In this document: one piece after another, positions 1 through 9,200 of the stretch
How positions within the stretch are numbered: position 1 is the stretch's first letter
How the letters are laid out: the number at the start of each line of letters is the position of its first letter
From: Schlegelella_A sp963778525
GTDB taxonomy: Bacteria > Pseudomonadota > Gammaproteobacteria > Burkholderiales > Burkholderiaceae_C
NCBI GenBank assembly: GCA_963778525.1
Contig: CAVZUJ010000003.1
Location: forward strand, 62,001 to 126,000
Reading direction: 5' to 3'
DNA: 64,000 nt
Translations under genes and position numbers: made by a program
Notes under the pieces: generated by a model
What the model saw: only the letters and a program-made list of their open reading frames with translations
The model's database searches: none
What the model was told of the DNA's origin: nothing

Positions 1-2
1 TC

Positions 3-419
3 TACTGGAACAACCACCACCACATGCTGCAGCTCGCCGAAAAAGTCGACGGTTCGGTCCTGTGGGCCAACCTGCACCTCCTGTTCTGGCTGTCGCTGCT
101 GCCCTTTTGCACGGGCTGGATCGGCGAGAACCACATCGGCCTGTGGCCGACCACGCTGTATGGCGCCAACCTGCTGCTCTGCGCGCTGGCCTACACGCTC
201 CTGCAGGCGCGCCTGATCAAGGCGCAGGGTGCCGACCATCGGCTGGCCAACGCCGTGTCGGGTGACTTCAAGGGCAAGATCTCGCCCGTGCTGTACATCG
301 CCGGCATCGCCGCCGCGTGGCTGATGCAGCCGGCCGTGGGCACGGCGTTTTTCGTGCTGACGGCGCTGATCTGGCTCGTGCCCGACAGGCGAATCGAGCG
401 CGTCATCGCCGCGAAGTGA
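3..419 (+). CDS. TMEM175-family (DUF1211) potassium channel-like membrane protein, C-terminal part
   Basis: The reading frame is open from the window edge, so the gene starts upstream and only about 138 C-terminal residues are seen. The first visible residues, YWNNHHHM, followed by hydrophobic segments containing LHLLFWLSLLPF and GWIGENH, match the conserved second half of DUF1211/TMEM175 proteins. Members of that family form lysosomal or bacterial K+ channels in the membrane. At least three membrane-spanning stretches remain, and the protein ends in a short basic tail. The diagnostic N-terminal RxxxFSD motif lies outside the window. Family assignment is confident; ion selectivity is inferred from the family only. 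Confidence 0.8.
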   Translation, partial: YWNNHHHMLQLAEKVDGSVLWANLHLLFWLSLLPFCTGWIGENHIGLWPTTLYGANLLLCALAYTLLQARLIKAQGADHRLANAVSGDFKGKISPVLYIAGIAAAWLMQPAVGTAFFVLTALIWLVPDRRIERVIAAK

Positions 420-462
420 TTTGTCGGCGCGCCGCATCCTGAAGAGGTGGCGATCGCCGGAC

Positions 463-1512
463 CTACGCTTTGCCGCAGGCCACTTTCCAGTGGCCCATGG
501 CGGCGTCGTCGAGCGCGATCTCTTCCCATTTCACGGCTGCGTCGCTCGCGGCGACTTCGCTGCCTTGCCCCATGTGCTGGCTGTAGCCGCGCATCGAGAT
601 CAGCCGCCTGCGCGTGAGGGCGCAGTCGTATTCGTACTGGTTGAGCACCGAGAAGAAGCGCTTGCCTTCGTACGCCTGCGCCGTCTTGAAGTCGTAAAGG
701 CCCGACATCCGCGCCATGTGGCCAGAGCGTTGGATCGTCGAGCGGTCGACATAGAAGTCGAGGGGCACGTTGGTCGCCGAAGAGGCCAGCCGTTCCCACC
801 GCCTCGCGGCGGGCGCATTCGACGGTAGCGCCTTCGCTGGCGGCGCAGTCGCGACCTCGGCCGCCGCTGCCGAACCGGCGCGTGCCAGGGCGCAGCCCAC
901 GGCGGCGACGCGGGCCCGATCGGGCCCGTCGAAATCGATGATCATGTGCGTGAACGAGACAGCGTCCTTGGGCAGCACCGCGACGCGCGAGCCGCCGCCC
1001 CGGTACTCGACGCGGTATTTCACCTGCTCGCGCCCACCGGCGCCGATGGCCACCAGTGTTCCGGGCCGAAACTCGATCAGGCCCCGGCCGAGCATCGAAT
1101 CGCACATGCCGCCGGTCACGCCGCCGAGCAGCGCCGCTGCCAGGGCGTTCATGTCGCCGGCGGCCGCGTTTTTCGGCACGCTGTTACCCAGCGAGTTCCA
1201 GCGCCCCAGCAGCGGGTTGTGCTCGGGGGCCAGCGGAGGACGCTTTTGCCAGGTCGCGAGCACTTCACGGCCTTGCGCGGCGGCGGCGTTCTGCTGCGCC
1301 TGCGATTGCTGGAGCGACTGCTGGTACTGCTGATCCTGTTGCTGCTGCTGCGACTGCTGCTGTTGGCGCGCGTTCTGCTGCTGCTGGTCGTAGAGGCGCT
1401 GCTGCTTCAGGCTTTGCTCGTAGGGCGTTTCGGTCTGCTGGCACCAGGCGCTCGTCGCGCAGGTCAGCAGGAGGAATGCCGCGCCCGACCGGGACAACAC
1501 GAGGCTTCGCAT
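463..1512 (-). CDS. Exported Gln-rich protein with Adhesin_E-like C-terminal domain
   Basis: A 349-residue protein. Residues 1-24 form a signal peptide (basic start, AAFLLLTCATSAWC, cleavage near CQ). Residues about 25-80 are a glutamine-rich, probably coiled-coil stretch with runs of four and five Q. A glycine/alanine-rich middle follows. The last ~110 residues (FYVDRSTIQRSG, LYDFKTAQ, QYEYDC, MRGYSQHMG, WKVACGK) resemble the surface-adhesin protein E / CNP1-like domain seen in beta- and gammaproteobacterial exported proteins. It probably acts in the periplasm or on the surface; binding to any partner is not shown. It stands alone, convergent with the channel gene at the window start. The CAG/CTG tract may be length-variable. 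Confidence 0.75.
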   Translation of the reverse strand: MRSLVLSRSGAAFLLLTCATSAWCQQTETPYEQSLKQQRLYDQQQQNARQQQQSQQQQQDQQYQQSLQQSQAQQNAAAAQGREVLATWQKRPPLAPEHNPLLGRWNSLGNSVPKNAAAGDMNALAAALLGGVTGGMCDSMLGRGLIEFRPGTLVAIGAGGREQVKYRVEYRGGGSRVAVLPKDAVSFTHMIIDFDGPDRARVAAVGCALARAGSAAAAEVATAPPAKALPSNAPAARRWERLASSATNVPLDFYVDRSTIQRSGHMARMSGLYDFKTAQAYEGKRFFSVLNQYEYDCALTRRRLISMRGYSQHMGQGSEVAASDAAVKWEEIALDDAAMGHWKVACGKA

Positions 1513-1796
1513 CGCAAGCTCCTTCGCCGCAAAGGCCTGGGCCGGGCGAACGCGTTCGACCGGCGAATCGATTATCGGCTCTGGCCCTGGAACGGCTTCG
1601 GGCGGCGCCCCCGGCGCCCGGCCGCGCGATCGTCAACCGCCCGTGGACGTCGCACGTTGGAATATCCGTTAACGATCGTCAACCCGTTGAGCGACATGGA
1701 TACACCTTAAGCCTGAAGTCCGGCGCCCGCGCGGTCGATATCGGCTGCGATGTCGGAACCTTCGCCGTCCAGACCGGGTCACTCATCGCACCTTCC

Positions 1797-1991
1797 ATGA
1801 CCACCTCCTTCCTCCGTTTCGACGGCCCTTCGCAGCAGAGCCGCATCCAGATCATTTCCCTGCTCAAGGAATTTCCGCAGGTGCTGTTTCGGGAACACGC
1901 GCCGTCGGAGTACGAAGTCACGGCCGCCGACGAAGCCGCGCTGCGCGCCCTCGGGCGCAAGCCGGGCTGGAGCCTGACGGGGACGCACTGA
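1797..1991 (+). CDS. Small hypothetical protein (64 aa)
   Basis: A short frame starting at ATG 1797 encodes a mixed-charge 64-residue protein (begins MTTSFLRFDGPSQQSR, ends LTGTH). It fills most of the gap between the Adhesin_E-like gene and trxC. No family is recognised, no membrane segment is visible and no clear Shine-Dalgarno sequence precedes the ATG. The residue mix, with helix-like IQIISLLKEFPQVLF, looks more protein-like than the competing frames. The region 1513-1796 upstream shows no gene or clear signal. Existence is uncertain. Confidence 0.4.
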   Translation: MTTSFLRFDGPSQQSRIQIISLLKEFPQVLFREHAPSEYEVTAADEAALRALGRKPGWSLTGTH

Positions 1992-2019
1992 CGCTTCGGC
2001 GCGGTCGCCGACGCTGCCG

Positions 2020-2439
2020 CTAGCCGCGCCCGACCCAGTCGACGATCTGCGCCGCCTGCGTCGCACCCGCTTGGCGCTTGACCTCGCGACCGCCCTGCAG
2101 CATCAGCAGCGTCGGGATGCTGCGCACCGCGAAGCGCGCCGAAGTGCGCGGGCTGGCGTCGCTGTCGACCTTGGCGAACAGCGCCTTGCCCTTGAGCTGC
2201 GCCGCGGCCTTGGCGTACTGCGGTGCCATGGCGTGGCAGGGACCGCACCAGTCAGCCCAGAAGTCGACGACGACCGGGAGCTCGGTTTTTGCCACGACCT
2301 TGTCGAAGCTGGCGTCGTCGAGCGGCACCGGCTCGGCGCCGAGCAGCGTCTTGCCGCAATGGCCGCAGGTCGGGTCTTCGGTCGCGCGCTCCGGCGGCAC
2401 GCGGTTGGTGGTGAGGCAGTGCGGGCAGACGATCAGCAT
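2020..2439 (-). CDS. trxC: Thioredoxin 2 (zinc-binding thioredoxin)
   Basis: A 139-residue thioredoxin of the TrxC type, a cytosolic disulfide reductase often linked to oxidative stress. The N-terminus carries two CxxC pairs (C5/C8 and C25/C28) that bind zinc in this family. The thioredoxin fold follows, with the active site WCGPC (C65/C68) and the cis-proline segment SIPTLLML. Length fits the family. It lies 14 bases downstream of the Rieske oxygenase gene on the same strand, so the two may be cotranscribed. A redox link between them is only an inference. Confidence 0.93.
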   Translation of the reverse strand: MLIVCPHCLTTNRVPPERATEDPTCGHCGKTLLGAEPVPLDDASFDKVVAKTELPVVVDFWADWCGPCHAMAPQYAKAAAQLKGKALFAKVDSDASPRTSARFAVRSIPTLLMLQGGREVKRQAGATQAAQIVDWVGRG

Positions 2440-2453
2440 CGCGCGTCTCCGGC

Positions 2454-3497
2454 TCAGGCCTTCAGCAGGTCGTTGCGCTCTTCGGCCACCAGCCGCTCGA
2501 GGATGCGACGCGACTCGAAGCCGCCCATGTCGATGTTCAGGCGCATCAGGTGGCGCATCGGCTGCTCCGAGAGATTGAGCTGCTGGCGTTCGAGGATGGC
2601 CACGTCCTCGCCGAAGATTTCCGCCTGGCCGCTGCGGATCGTCTCGGTGAGCGCCTTGTCATCGACGTTGAAGTTGCGCGCCATGCCCCAGAAGTACCAG
2701 ATCGAGCTGTCGGTTTCGGGCGTGATGAAGTCGACCACGATGCTCGACACCTTGCGCTCGGCCGGCGCGTCGTAGCCGCCGTGCCCGGCGTGCGCCACGC
2801 CGACCTCGATCATCACGTGGCTCGGCGGCGTGAAGCGGCAGATCTGCCAGCGGTCGACCGGCACGTCGTCGGCGAGATGGTTGCCGCGCAGCGCGGCGCG
2901 CCAGAACGGCGGCGCCGGAATGTCGTGCATGAAGCGCGAGGTGACTGCCGAGTCGCCCTCCACGCGCGTCACCGGCGCCGCTTCCTCGATCTCCGGCTGG
3001 CCGATGCTGGTGGCGTGCACGTAGGTCTCGTGCGTGAGGTCCATCAGGTTGTCGATCATCAGCCGGTAGTCGCACTTCACGTGGAAGAGGCCGCCGCTGT
3101 AGGCCCAGTCGGGGCTCTCGGCCCAGGGCAGGGGGTGCAGCTTCGCCACGTCGGCTTCGCTTTTCTCGCCGGGCCAGACCCAGATGAAGCCGTAGCGCTC
3201 CTGCACCGGATACGACTTGATCGTCGGCTTGACGCGCTGCCCGGGCATGCTCACGCACTTGCCGTCGCCGCCCATCACGAGGCCGTGGTAGCCGCAAACC
3301 AGGCGACCGTCTTCGCGCAGGGCGCCGAGCGAGAGCGGGGCGCCGCGATGCGGGCAGAAATCCTCGAGCGCGCAGGCGACGCCGCCCTCGGCCCGGAACA
3401 GCACCATGCGCTCGCCGCAGAGGGTGCGGCCGATCGGCTTGCCATGGCCGATCTCTTCCGCCGTGCAGGCCACGTACCAGGCGTTGCGGACATACAT
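2454..3497 (-). CDS. Rieske [2Fe-2S] aromatic ring-hydroxylating oxygenase, VanA-like
   Basis: A 347-residue oxygenase subunit. It opens with YVRNAWYVACTAEE, typical of vanillate O-demethylase-like enzymes. The Rieske cluster ligands are C48-x-H50 and C68-x2-H71. The mononuclear iron site is seen near residues 150-160 as the HETYVH pair of histidines. These enzymes use O2 and electrons from a separate reductase to hydroxylate or O-demethylate aromatic acids in the cytosol. No VanB-like reductase gene lies nearby, so the electron donor must come from elsewhere. A second member of the same family sits 9 kb away (12568-13639). The substrate cannot be named. Confidence 0.88.
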   Translation of the reverse strand: MYVRNAWYVACTAEEIGHGKPIGRTLCGERMVLFRAEGGVACALEDFCPHRGAPLSLGALREDGRLVCGYHGLVMGGDGKCVSMPGQRVKPTIKSYPVQERYGFIWVWPGEKSEADVAKLHPLPWAESPDWAYSGGLFHVKCDYRLMIDNLMDLTHETYVHATSIGQPEIEEAAPVTRVEGDSAVTSRFMHDIPAPPFWRAALRGNHLADDVPVDRWQICRFTPPSHVMIEVGVAHAGHGGYDAPAERKVSSIVVDFITPETDSSIWYFWGMARNFNVDDKALTETIRSGQAEIFGEDVAILERQQLNLSEQPMRHLMRLNIDMGGFESRRILERLVAEERNDLLKA

Positions 3498-3683
3498 GCT
3501 CGTGTCTCCTCGCGGCCGACGCGCTCTGCGCCGACATCAAGAGACGTTATAGCGCCGAACCGGCGCCGCTGCGGTCGAAGCGAGCCGGCTGTCGGGATTC
3601 GGCGTCCGTTTCCGCTTCTGGTCATGCGGGGACGCTCGTCGCGATCCCTGCCCGGCGTTTCGCCGTGCACCCTCGGAGCAGGA

Positions 3684-5276
3684 ATGAGCCTCTTGAAAGC
3701 CCTCGATCTGCCGCTGCCGAAGAGCAAGGCGGCCACCGGCGCAGCGCCGAATCCGGCCGCGCACGCCGCGTCCAGGCCGGCCGCAGCAGGCAGCAGCGGC
3801 GTACCGAACGCCCATGCGACCACCCAAGCCAGCCACAAGGCACCGCCGGCGAAGAAGCTCGACGTCAACAACTACATCGCCCTGATCAACGGCATCGATC
3901 ACCAGGTGATGAACTGGAAGCAGCCGGGGCCGATCGACGTGTCGCCCTCGGACGCGCACGATCTCGTGTCCGCGCATCGCGATCTGCTCGGCAACCTGCA
4001 CACCGCGCTGGTCACGATGAAGACCACGCCGGTGCAGGCGCTCGCGCTCTGGGAAAAGATCTCTCCCGCCGTGCATGCCGAGGTCGAGAAATCGCTGGCG
4101 GCGGGGCTGGCGGCGTCGGAGCTCGCCGGCGTCCGCCAGCAGATGACTTATCTCAACGACACCTTGTTCGCGCCGGCCGCCTATGCCGCGGCCAAGCGCG
4201 AAGCGGAGGCGCAAGGCGGCCTCGAGGCCCCCGACACCGCCCTGCTTGCCGACCGGTTCAAGAAGGCCGAGGGCGAGCTGGAGGAAGCGAACAAGCTCTT
4301 CGAGGAGAGCCTCAAGATCGCGGCCGGCACGGCCAAGCTGGCCGGGCTGGGCGCGCCGAAGGAAGTCAAGGAAATCATCGAGATGGTGATGCTTCCCGGC
4401 TCGATCGACGAGAAGCTGGCGTACGCGCGCAAGCACGGCATGGCCGGCACCGCGGCGGAGTTGCTGGCCAAGGTCACCGGCGCCACGGGAACGATCATCA
4501 AGAACGTGGGCGAGGTCGGCGAGAAGGTACTGGATGCGCGCAAGGCCATTGTCCTGAGCCGCGGCGCTTCCAAGGCGACCAAGGAAGCGGCCGAGCGGCT
4601 CGAGAAGGTCGCCGGCAAGTTCAAGAAGCTGGCGGCTGCCGGCAAGGCGATCGGCACGGCGGCGAGCTACGCCGCCGTCATCGCCGACGGCGTGAAGCTG
4701 GTTTCCGCGCTGAGCCGGGGCGACTACGACGAAGCGCTGAAGGCCGGCAGCGACATGGCGATCGACGCCGCACCGCTGCTCCTCGGCGAGGACGTCGCCG
4801 GACCGCTTGCGGTGGTCGTGGTCGTGGTCAAGTCGGAGCTCGAGGTCTGGAAGCTGGCTGCCGAATTCATCCGCTGGTGCAAGGACGAAACCGTGCGCCA
4901 GGCGGCGGAGTCGTTCGTCAAGCAATGCGACGTGATCGCCAAGGGTGCTGCGATCGGCCTCGTCGCCGACTGCACGCTGTTGCTCAACGCATCCAGTGCC
5001 AGCGTCCAGGCGATCGCGCTCAAGAAGGCGAATCAGGAGGCGGCCAACGTCTCGAAGGGCATTCGTGCGCTGTCGACGCACGTCACGTCGAAGAGCAAGG
5101 ACGCCATCGGCGGCTATCCGGACGTGGTCGCCTCGCTCGGCCGGCCGGCGATCGCAGCGATGGGCGTGGTCTTCGACGAGAACGACGGCGTGCTGCTGGT
5201 CGCGACCCAGATTGCCGACGTTTTCCATGGCGCCAACGAGATGGCCAAGTACGTGAAGGCGCACTACACGAATTGA
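3684..5276 (+). CDS. Unrecognised 530-residue alanine-rich, largely helical protein
   Basis: ATG 3684 follows a good ribosome site (GGAGCAGGA). I do not recognise a family. Residues 1-58 are a low-complexity Ala/Pro/Ser linker with no signal peptide. Residues ~59-300 are charged helices, including a coiled-coil-like stretch (KKAEGELEEANKLFEE). Residues ~300-385 are Gly/Ala-rich (AGKAIGTAASYAAVIADG) and end in a hydrophobic run (GPLAVVVVVV, ~372-383). This layout resembles membrane-active or polymorphic-toxin-type effectors, but no catalytic motif, secretion gene or immunity partner is adjacent. Downstream lies a convergent DUF883-type gene. Coding is certain from length and codon use; function is unknown. 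Confidence 0.85.
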   Translation: MSLLKALDLPLPKSKAATGAAPNPAAHAASRPAAAGSSGVPNAHATTQASHKAPPAKKLDVNNYIALINGIDHQVMNWKQPGPIDVSPSDAHDLVSAHRDLLGNLHTALVTMKTTPVQALALWEKISPAVHAEVEKSLAAGLAASELAGVRQQMTYLNDTLFAPAAYAAAKREAEAQGGLEAPDTALLADRFKKAEGELEEANKLFEESLKIAAGTAKLAGLGAPKEVKEIIEMVMLPGSIDEKLAYARKHGMAGTAAELLAKVTGATGTIIKNVGEVGEKVLDARKAIVLSRGASKATKEAAERLEKVAGKFKKLAAAGKAIGTAASYAAVIADGVKLVSALSRGDYDEALKAGSDMAIDAAPLLLGEDVAGPLAVVVVVVKSELEVWKLAAEFIRWCKDETVRQAAESFVKQCDVIAKGAAIGLVADCTLLLNASSASVQAIALKKANQEAANVSKGIRALSTHVTSKSKDAIGGYPDVVASLGRPAIAAMGVVFDENDGVLLVATQIADVFHGANEMAKYVKAHYTN

Positions 5277-5367
5277 GCCTCGCGGGCCCGCAAGCCGCTC
5301 TCCGGGCCTCTGCCCGGGCTGCCGACCTTGCCCTTCGTGCGCCCCCGGCTGTAAGGCCGGTGCAAAA

Positions 5368-5386
5368 CGCCGCCGACGAAGCGGCG
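5368..5386 (+). terminator. Possible weak terminator hairpin
   Basis: Six-base perfect stem (CGCCGC/GCGGCG) with a 7-base loop, followed by CTTGCGAGATTTGTT, placed after the 530-residue protein gene and before a convergent gene. A second GC-only stem (CGCCCC/GGGGCG) lies near 5404-5422. Neither has a clean T-run, so this is only a candidate. Confidence 0.25.
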
Positions 5387-5430
5387 CTTGCGAGATTTGT
5401 TCACGCCCCGGCGCGCGGGGCGCGGGCCAC

Positions 5431-6045
5431 TCAGCGCCTGGCCATCGACAGCACGCTGAACAGCACGGCGGCCAGGGCAGTGACGCCGAAGGCCGCGCGC
5501 ACCGGATCTTCCTTGGCGTACGAAGTCACGGCGTCGAGCTGCGGCCGCAGCTTATCGATCATCGGCCCGGCCTGTTCGCGCAGGCTCTGCCACGTTTCGG
5601 TGACGCGATCGGCGGCGGCACCGGCGCGCGTCTGCACATCCGCAGCGCGTTGCTGCACCGCGCTGGCGCGCTGATGCGCGGCGTCGATGGCATCGGTGGC
5701 CGCGACGTGGGCGCGATCGGCCAGGTCGAGGGCTGCATCGCGGATCGAGCTCATCGCGCGGGCGCCCGGGGTCGCCGGCCGACGGACACGAACGAGCAGC
5801 CCGACGAGGCCCATCAAGGCTGCGCCGCTCGCCGCGGCGATCAGCACCGCCTTGGTCGGATCGTTGCGCGCATAGCTCGATACCGCGTCGATCTTCGGCT
5901 GGATCTTGTCGACGACGGCATCCTTCTTGTCGCGCAGTTTCTGCATGACGCGCGCCGATTCGCGTGCCGCCTTTTCGGCGATCGTTTCTGTGGCCGACAC
6001 CTTCTCGGCGACGGTGGCAGTGGAGGATCCGGTGGTCGTTGTCAT
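5431..6045 (-). CDS. DUF883/ElaB-YqjD-like membrane protein with an internal duplication
   Basis: Start chosen at ATG 6045, preceded by GAAAGGGCAA; a longer frame upstream lacks protein character. The 204-residue protein has an N-terminal Ala/Lys/Glu-rich amphipathic region, then two similar modules of about 42 residues (about 45-86 and 161-202). Each reads DK(I/L)xPxxDAV(S/T)SYA followed by a hydrophobic helix. Module one ends in a basic VRVRRP, module two in SMARR at the C-terminus. A long Ala/Arg/Asp helix joins them. The pattern recalls DUF883 (ElaB/YqjD), stationary-phase inner-membrane proteins, some of which bind ribosomes. Family members usually have one such module, so duplication is the oddity. 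Confidence 0.7.
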   Translation of the reverse strand: MTTTTGSSTATVAEKVSATETIAEKAARESARVMQKLRDKKDAVVDKIQPKIDAVSSYARNDPTKAVLIAAASGAALMGLVGLLVRVRRPATPGARAMSSIRDAALDLADRAHVAATDAIDAAHQRASAVQQRAADVQTRAGAAADRVTETWQSLREQAGPMIDKLRPQLDAVTSYAKEDPVRAAFGVTALAAVLFSVLSMARR

Positions 6046-6065
6046 GGCATTGCCCTTTCGAAGAT

Positions 6066-6102
6066 GTCTGGAAGATGACGGTAAGCTGTCCGGAAGATGA
6101 CG
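6066..6102. repeat. Paired 15-bp direct repeats, candidate operator
   Basis: GTCTGGAAGATGACG (6066-6080) recurs as GTCCGGAAGATGACG (6088-6102), 14 of 15 identical, with a 22-bp period, about two helix turns. A partial third copy (CGAAGATG) ends at 6066. They lie just upstream of the DUF883-like gene in its divergent spacer with the RND operon, so they are placed to bind a regulator of one or both. Confidence 0.5.
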
Positions 6103-6265
6103 TCGGCCCGACGGCAACCGCACGATAGACCCAGCGTAGCCCGGGCCATGCGCCGCCGCTGTGGGAAAAGGCGGTACGACGCGGTAAGACTTCGCTGACG
6201 ACGCAGGGCGCTCGACCCGCACTCTGAATATCATCGTCGTTTCGCCTCTCGCCGAAGTCGCCCCG

Positions 6266-9200
6266 ATGTCGATGGTTCAGCTGGCGCTCAGGCGCCCGTA
6301 CACGTTCATCGTGATGGCGATGCTGATCGTCCTCGCCACGCCGTTCGCGCTGCTGAACATGGCGACCGACATCTTCCCGGAAATCAACATTCCGGTCATC
6401 TCCATCGTCTGGAACTACAACGGCCTGGCGGCGCAGGAGATGGGCCAGCGCATCTCGGCGCAGAACGAGCGCAGCCTGACGACGACGGTGAGCGACATCG
6501 AGCACATCGAGTCGACCTCGCTGCCCGGCATCGCCGTGATCAAGGTCTTCTTCCAGCCGACGGCCAACATCCAGACCGCGATCGCGCAGGTCGTGGCGAT
6601 CGAGCAGACCCAGTTGCGCCAGATGCCGCCGGGCATCACGCCGCCACTGATCATCAAGTATTCGGCCTCGAGCATTCCGGTCATCCAGCTCGGCCTGTCG
6701 AGCCCGACGCTGCCGGAACAGACGGTGTTCGACGCCGCCATCAACACCCTCAGGCCGCAGCTCATCACGATCCCCGGCATTGCGATCCCGTATCCCTACG
6801 GCGGCAAGAACCGGCTGATCTCGGTCGACATCGACACCCAGGCGATGCAGGCCCGCGGCCTGTCGCCGGCCGACGTGGTCAACGCGATCAATGCCCAGAA
6901 CCTGATCCTGCCCTCGGGCACCGCGAAGTTCGGCGAGACCGAATACTCGGTGAAGATGAACGGCTCGCCCGACGCCATCGCCGGCCTCAACGACCTGCCG
7001 ATCAAGAGCGCGGGCGGCGCCACCACCTACATCCGCGACGTCGCCTACGTGCGCGACGGCTTCTCGCCGCAGACCAACATCGTGCGCAAGGACGGCGCCC
7101 GCGGCGTGCTGCTGTCGGTGCTGAAGAACGGCGGTGCATCGACGCTCGACATCGTCGCCAACCTGCGTGCGCTGCTGCCACGGGTGCAGGCCATCATGCC
7201 GGGCGACATCAAGGTCACGCCGCTCTTCGACCAGTCGGTGTTCGTCAAGGCGGCGGTCAAGGGCGTGGTTGTCGAAGCGCTGGCCGCCGCGGGCCTCACG
7301 GCGCTGATGGTCCTGCTCTTCCTCGGCAACTGGCGCTCGACCCTGATCATCGCGCTGACCATTCCGCTGTCCATCCTGACCTCGATCCTGGCCCTGCAGG
7401 TTCTCGGCGAGACGCTCAACCTGATGACGCTCGGCGGCCTGGCGCTCTCGGTCGGCATCCTGGTCGACCAGGCGATCGTCACGATCGAGAACATCGAGCG
7501 ACACCTGCATCTCGGCAAGGCACTCGACGACGCCATCGTCGTCGGCGCCGGCGAGATCGGCGTGCCGGCCTTCGTCTCGACGCTTTGCATCTGCATCGTC
7601 TTCGTGCCGATGTTCTTCCTCTCCGGCGTCGCCCGCTTCCTGTTCGTGCCGCTCGCCGAAGCCGTGGTCTTCGCCATGGTGGCGTCGTACATCCTGTCGC
7701 GAACGCTGGTGCCGACCCTTGTCATGCTGCTGATGCGCGGCGTCCACGCCGCGCCCGCCACCGGCGCGCGTCCGAGCCTGCTGCAACGCACCTATCGCGC
7801 CTTCGACCGGCAGTTCGAGCGGGTGCGCGGGGCCTACACGATCGCGCTCGCCTCGCTGCTGGAAAAGCGTACCGGCTTCGGGCTTGCCTTTCTCGTCTTC
7901 TGCCTCGTCTCCTGCGGCCTCTTCCCGTTCCTCGGGCGCGACTTCTTCCCGAGCGTCGATGCCGGCCAGATCCGCCTGCACATGCGCGCGCCCACGGGCA
8001 CGCGCATCGAGGAGACGGCGCGCCTGGCCGACGGCGTGGAGGCGGCGATCCGCGAGTACGTGCCGAAGGAAGAGCTCGAGACCATCCTCGACAACCTCGG
8101 CATACCGAACAGCGGCATCAACCTGTCGTACAGCAACGCTGGCACCATCGGCACGCTCGACGGCGAGATCCAGCTCTCGCTGAAGGAAGGGCACCGCCCG
8201 ACCGACGAGTTCGTGACGATCCTGCGCCGCGAATTGCCGAAGCGCTTCTCCGGCGTGGAGTTCTTCTTCCAGCCGGCCGACATCGTCACCCAGATCCTGA
8301 ACTTCGGCCTGCCCGCGGCCATCGACGTCCAGCTCACCGGCAACGACCTCGCGAGCAACGCCACCATCGCCGCCAACCTGGTGAAGAAGATCCGGCAGAT
8401 TCCCGGCGCGGTCGACGTGCACGTGCACCAGCGCTTCGACGCGCCCTCGCTCAACCTGCAGATGGATCGCACCCGGCTGCAGCAGATGGGCCTGTCGGCG
8501 CAGAACGTCGGCCAGAACGTGCTGGTCGCGCTGTCCGGCAGCTCGCAGACGGCGCCGGCCTTCTGGCTCAATCCGCAGAACGGCATCGTCTATTCGGTGA
8601 CGGTGCAGACGCCGCAGTACAAGGTCGACTCGCTCGACTCGCTGCTCAACGTGCCGGTCACGGCGGGTAGCGGCGGCCCGATCCAGACGCAGCTGCTCGG
8701 CAACCTCGTCGAGGCCACGCCGACGACGCAGCTCGCCGTCGCCTCGCGCTACAACATCCTGCCCGCGGTCGACGTCTTCGCCAGCGTGCAGGGCACCGAC
8801 CTGGCCAGCGTGGCCGGCCGGGTGCAGGCGCTCGTCGACGAAGCCCGCCCGAGCTTGCCGCGCGGCAGCCAGATCGTGCTGCGTGGCCAGGTCCAGACCA
8901 TGAAGGCCTCGTTCGTCGGACTCATCGTCGGCCTGGCGATGGCGATCGTGCTCGTGTACCTGCTCGTCGTCGTCAACTTCCAGTCATGGATCGACGCCTT
9001 CATCATCATCGCCGCGCTGCCCGCAGCGCTGGCCGGGATCGCCTGGATGCTCTTCATCAGCGGCACGACCTTGTCGGTGCCGGCGCTGACGGGCGCCATC
9101 ATGACCATGGGCGTGGCCACCGCCAACAGCATCCTGCTCATCTCCTTCGCGCGCCAGCGCCGTGACGAAGGAGCGTCGCCGACCGAGGCGGCGCAGGATG

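Noticed and set aside
1265..1440. CRISPR-like or minisatellite array
   Set aside because: The triplet repetition encodes a glutamine tract in a protein with a signal peptide; there are no spacers.
5552..8428. 958-codon minus-strand frame opposite the RND pump gene
   Set aside because: Composition (Asp/Arg/His/Val-rich, no motifs) is typical of antisense of a high-GC gene.
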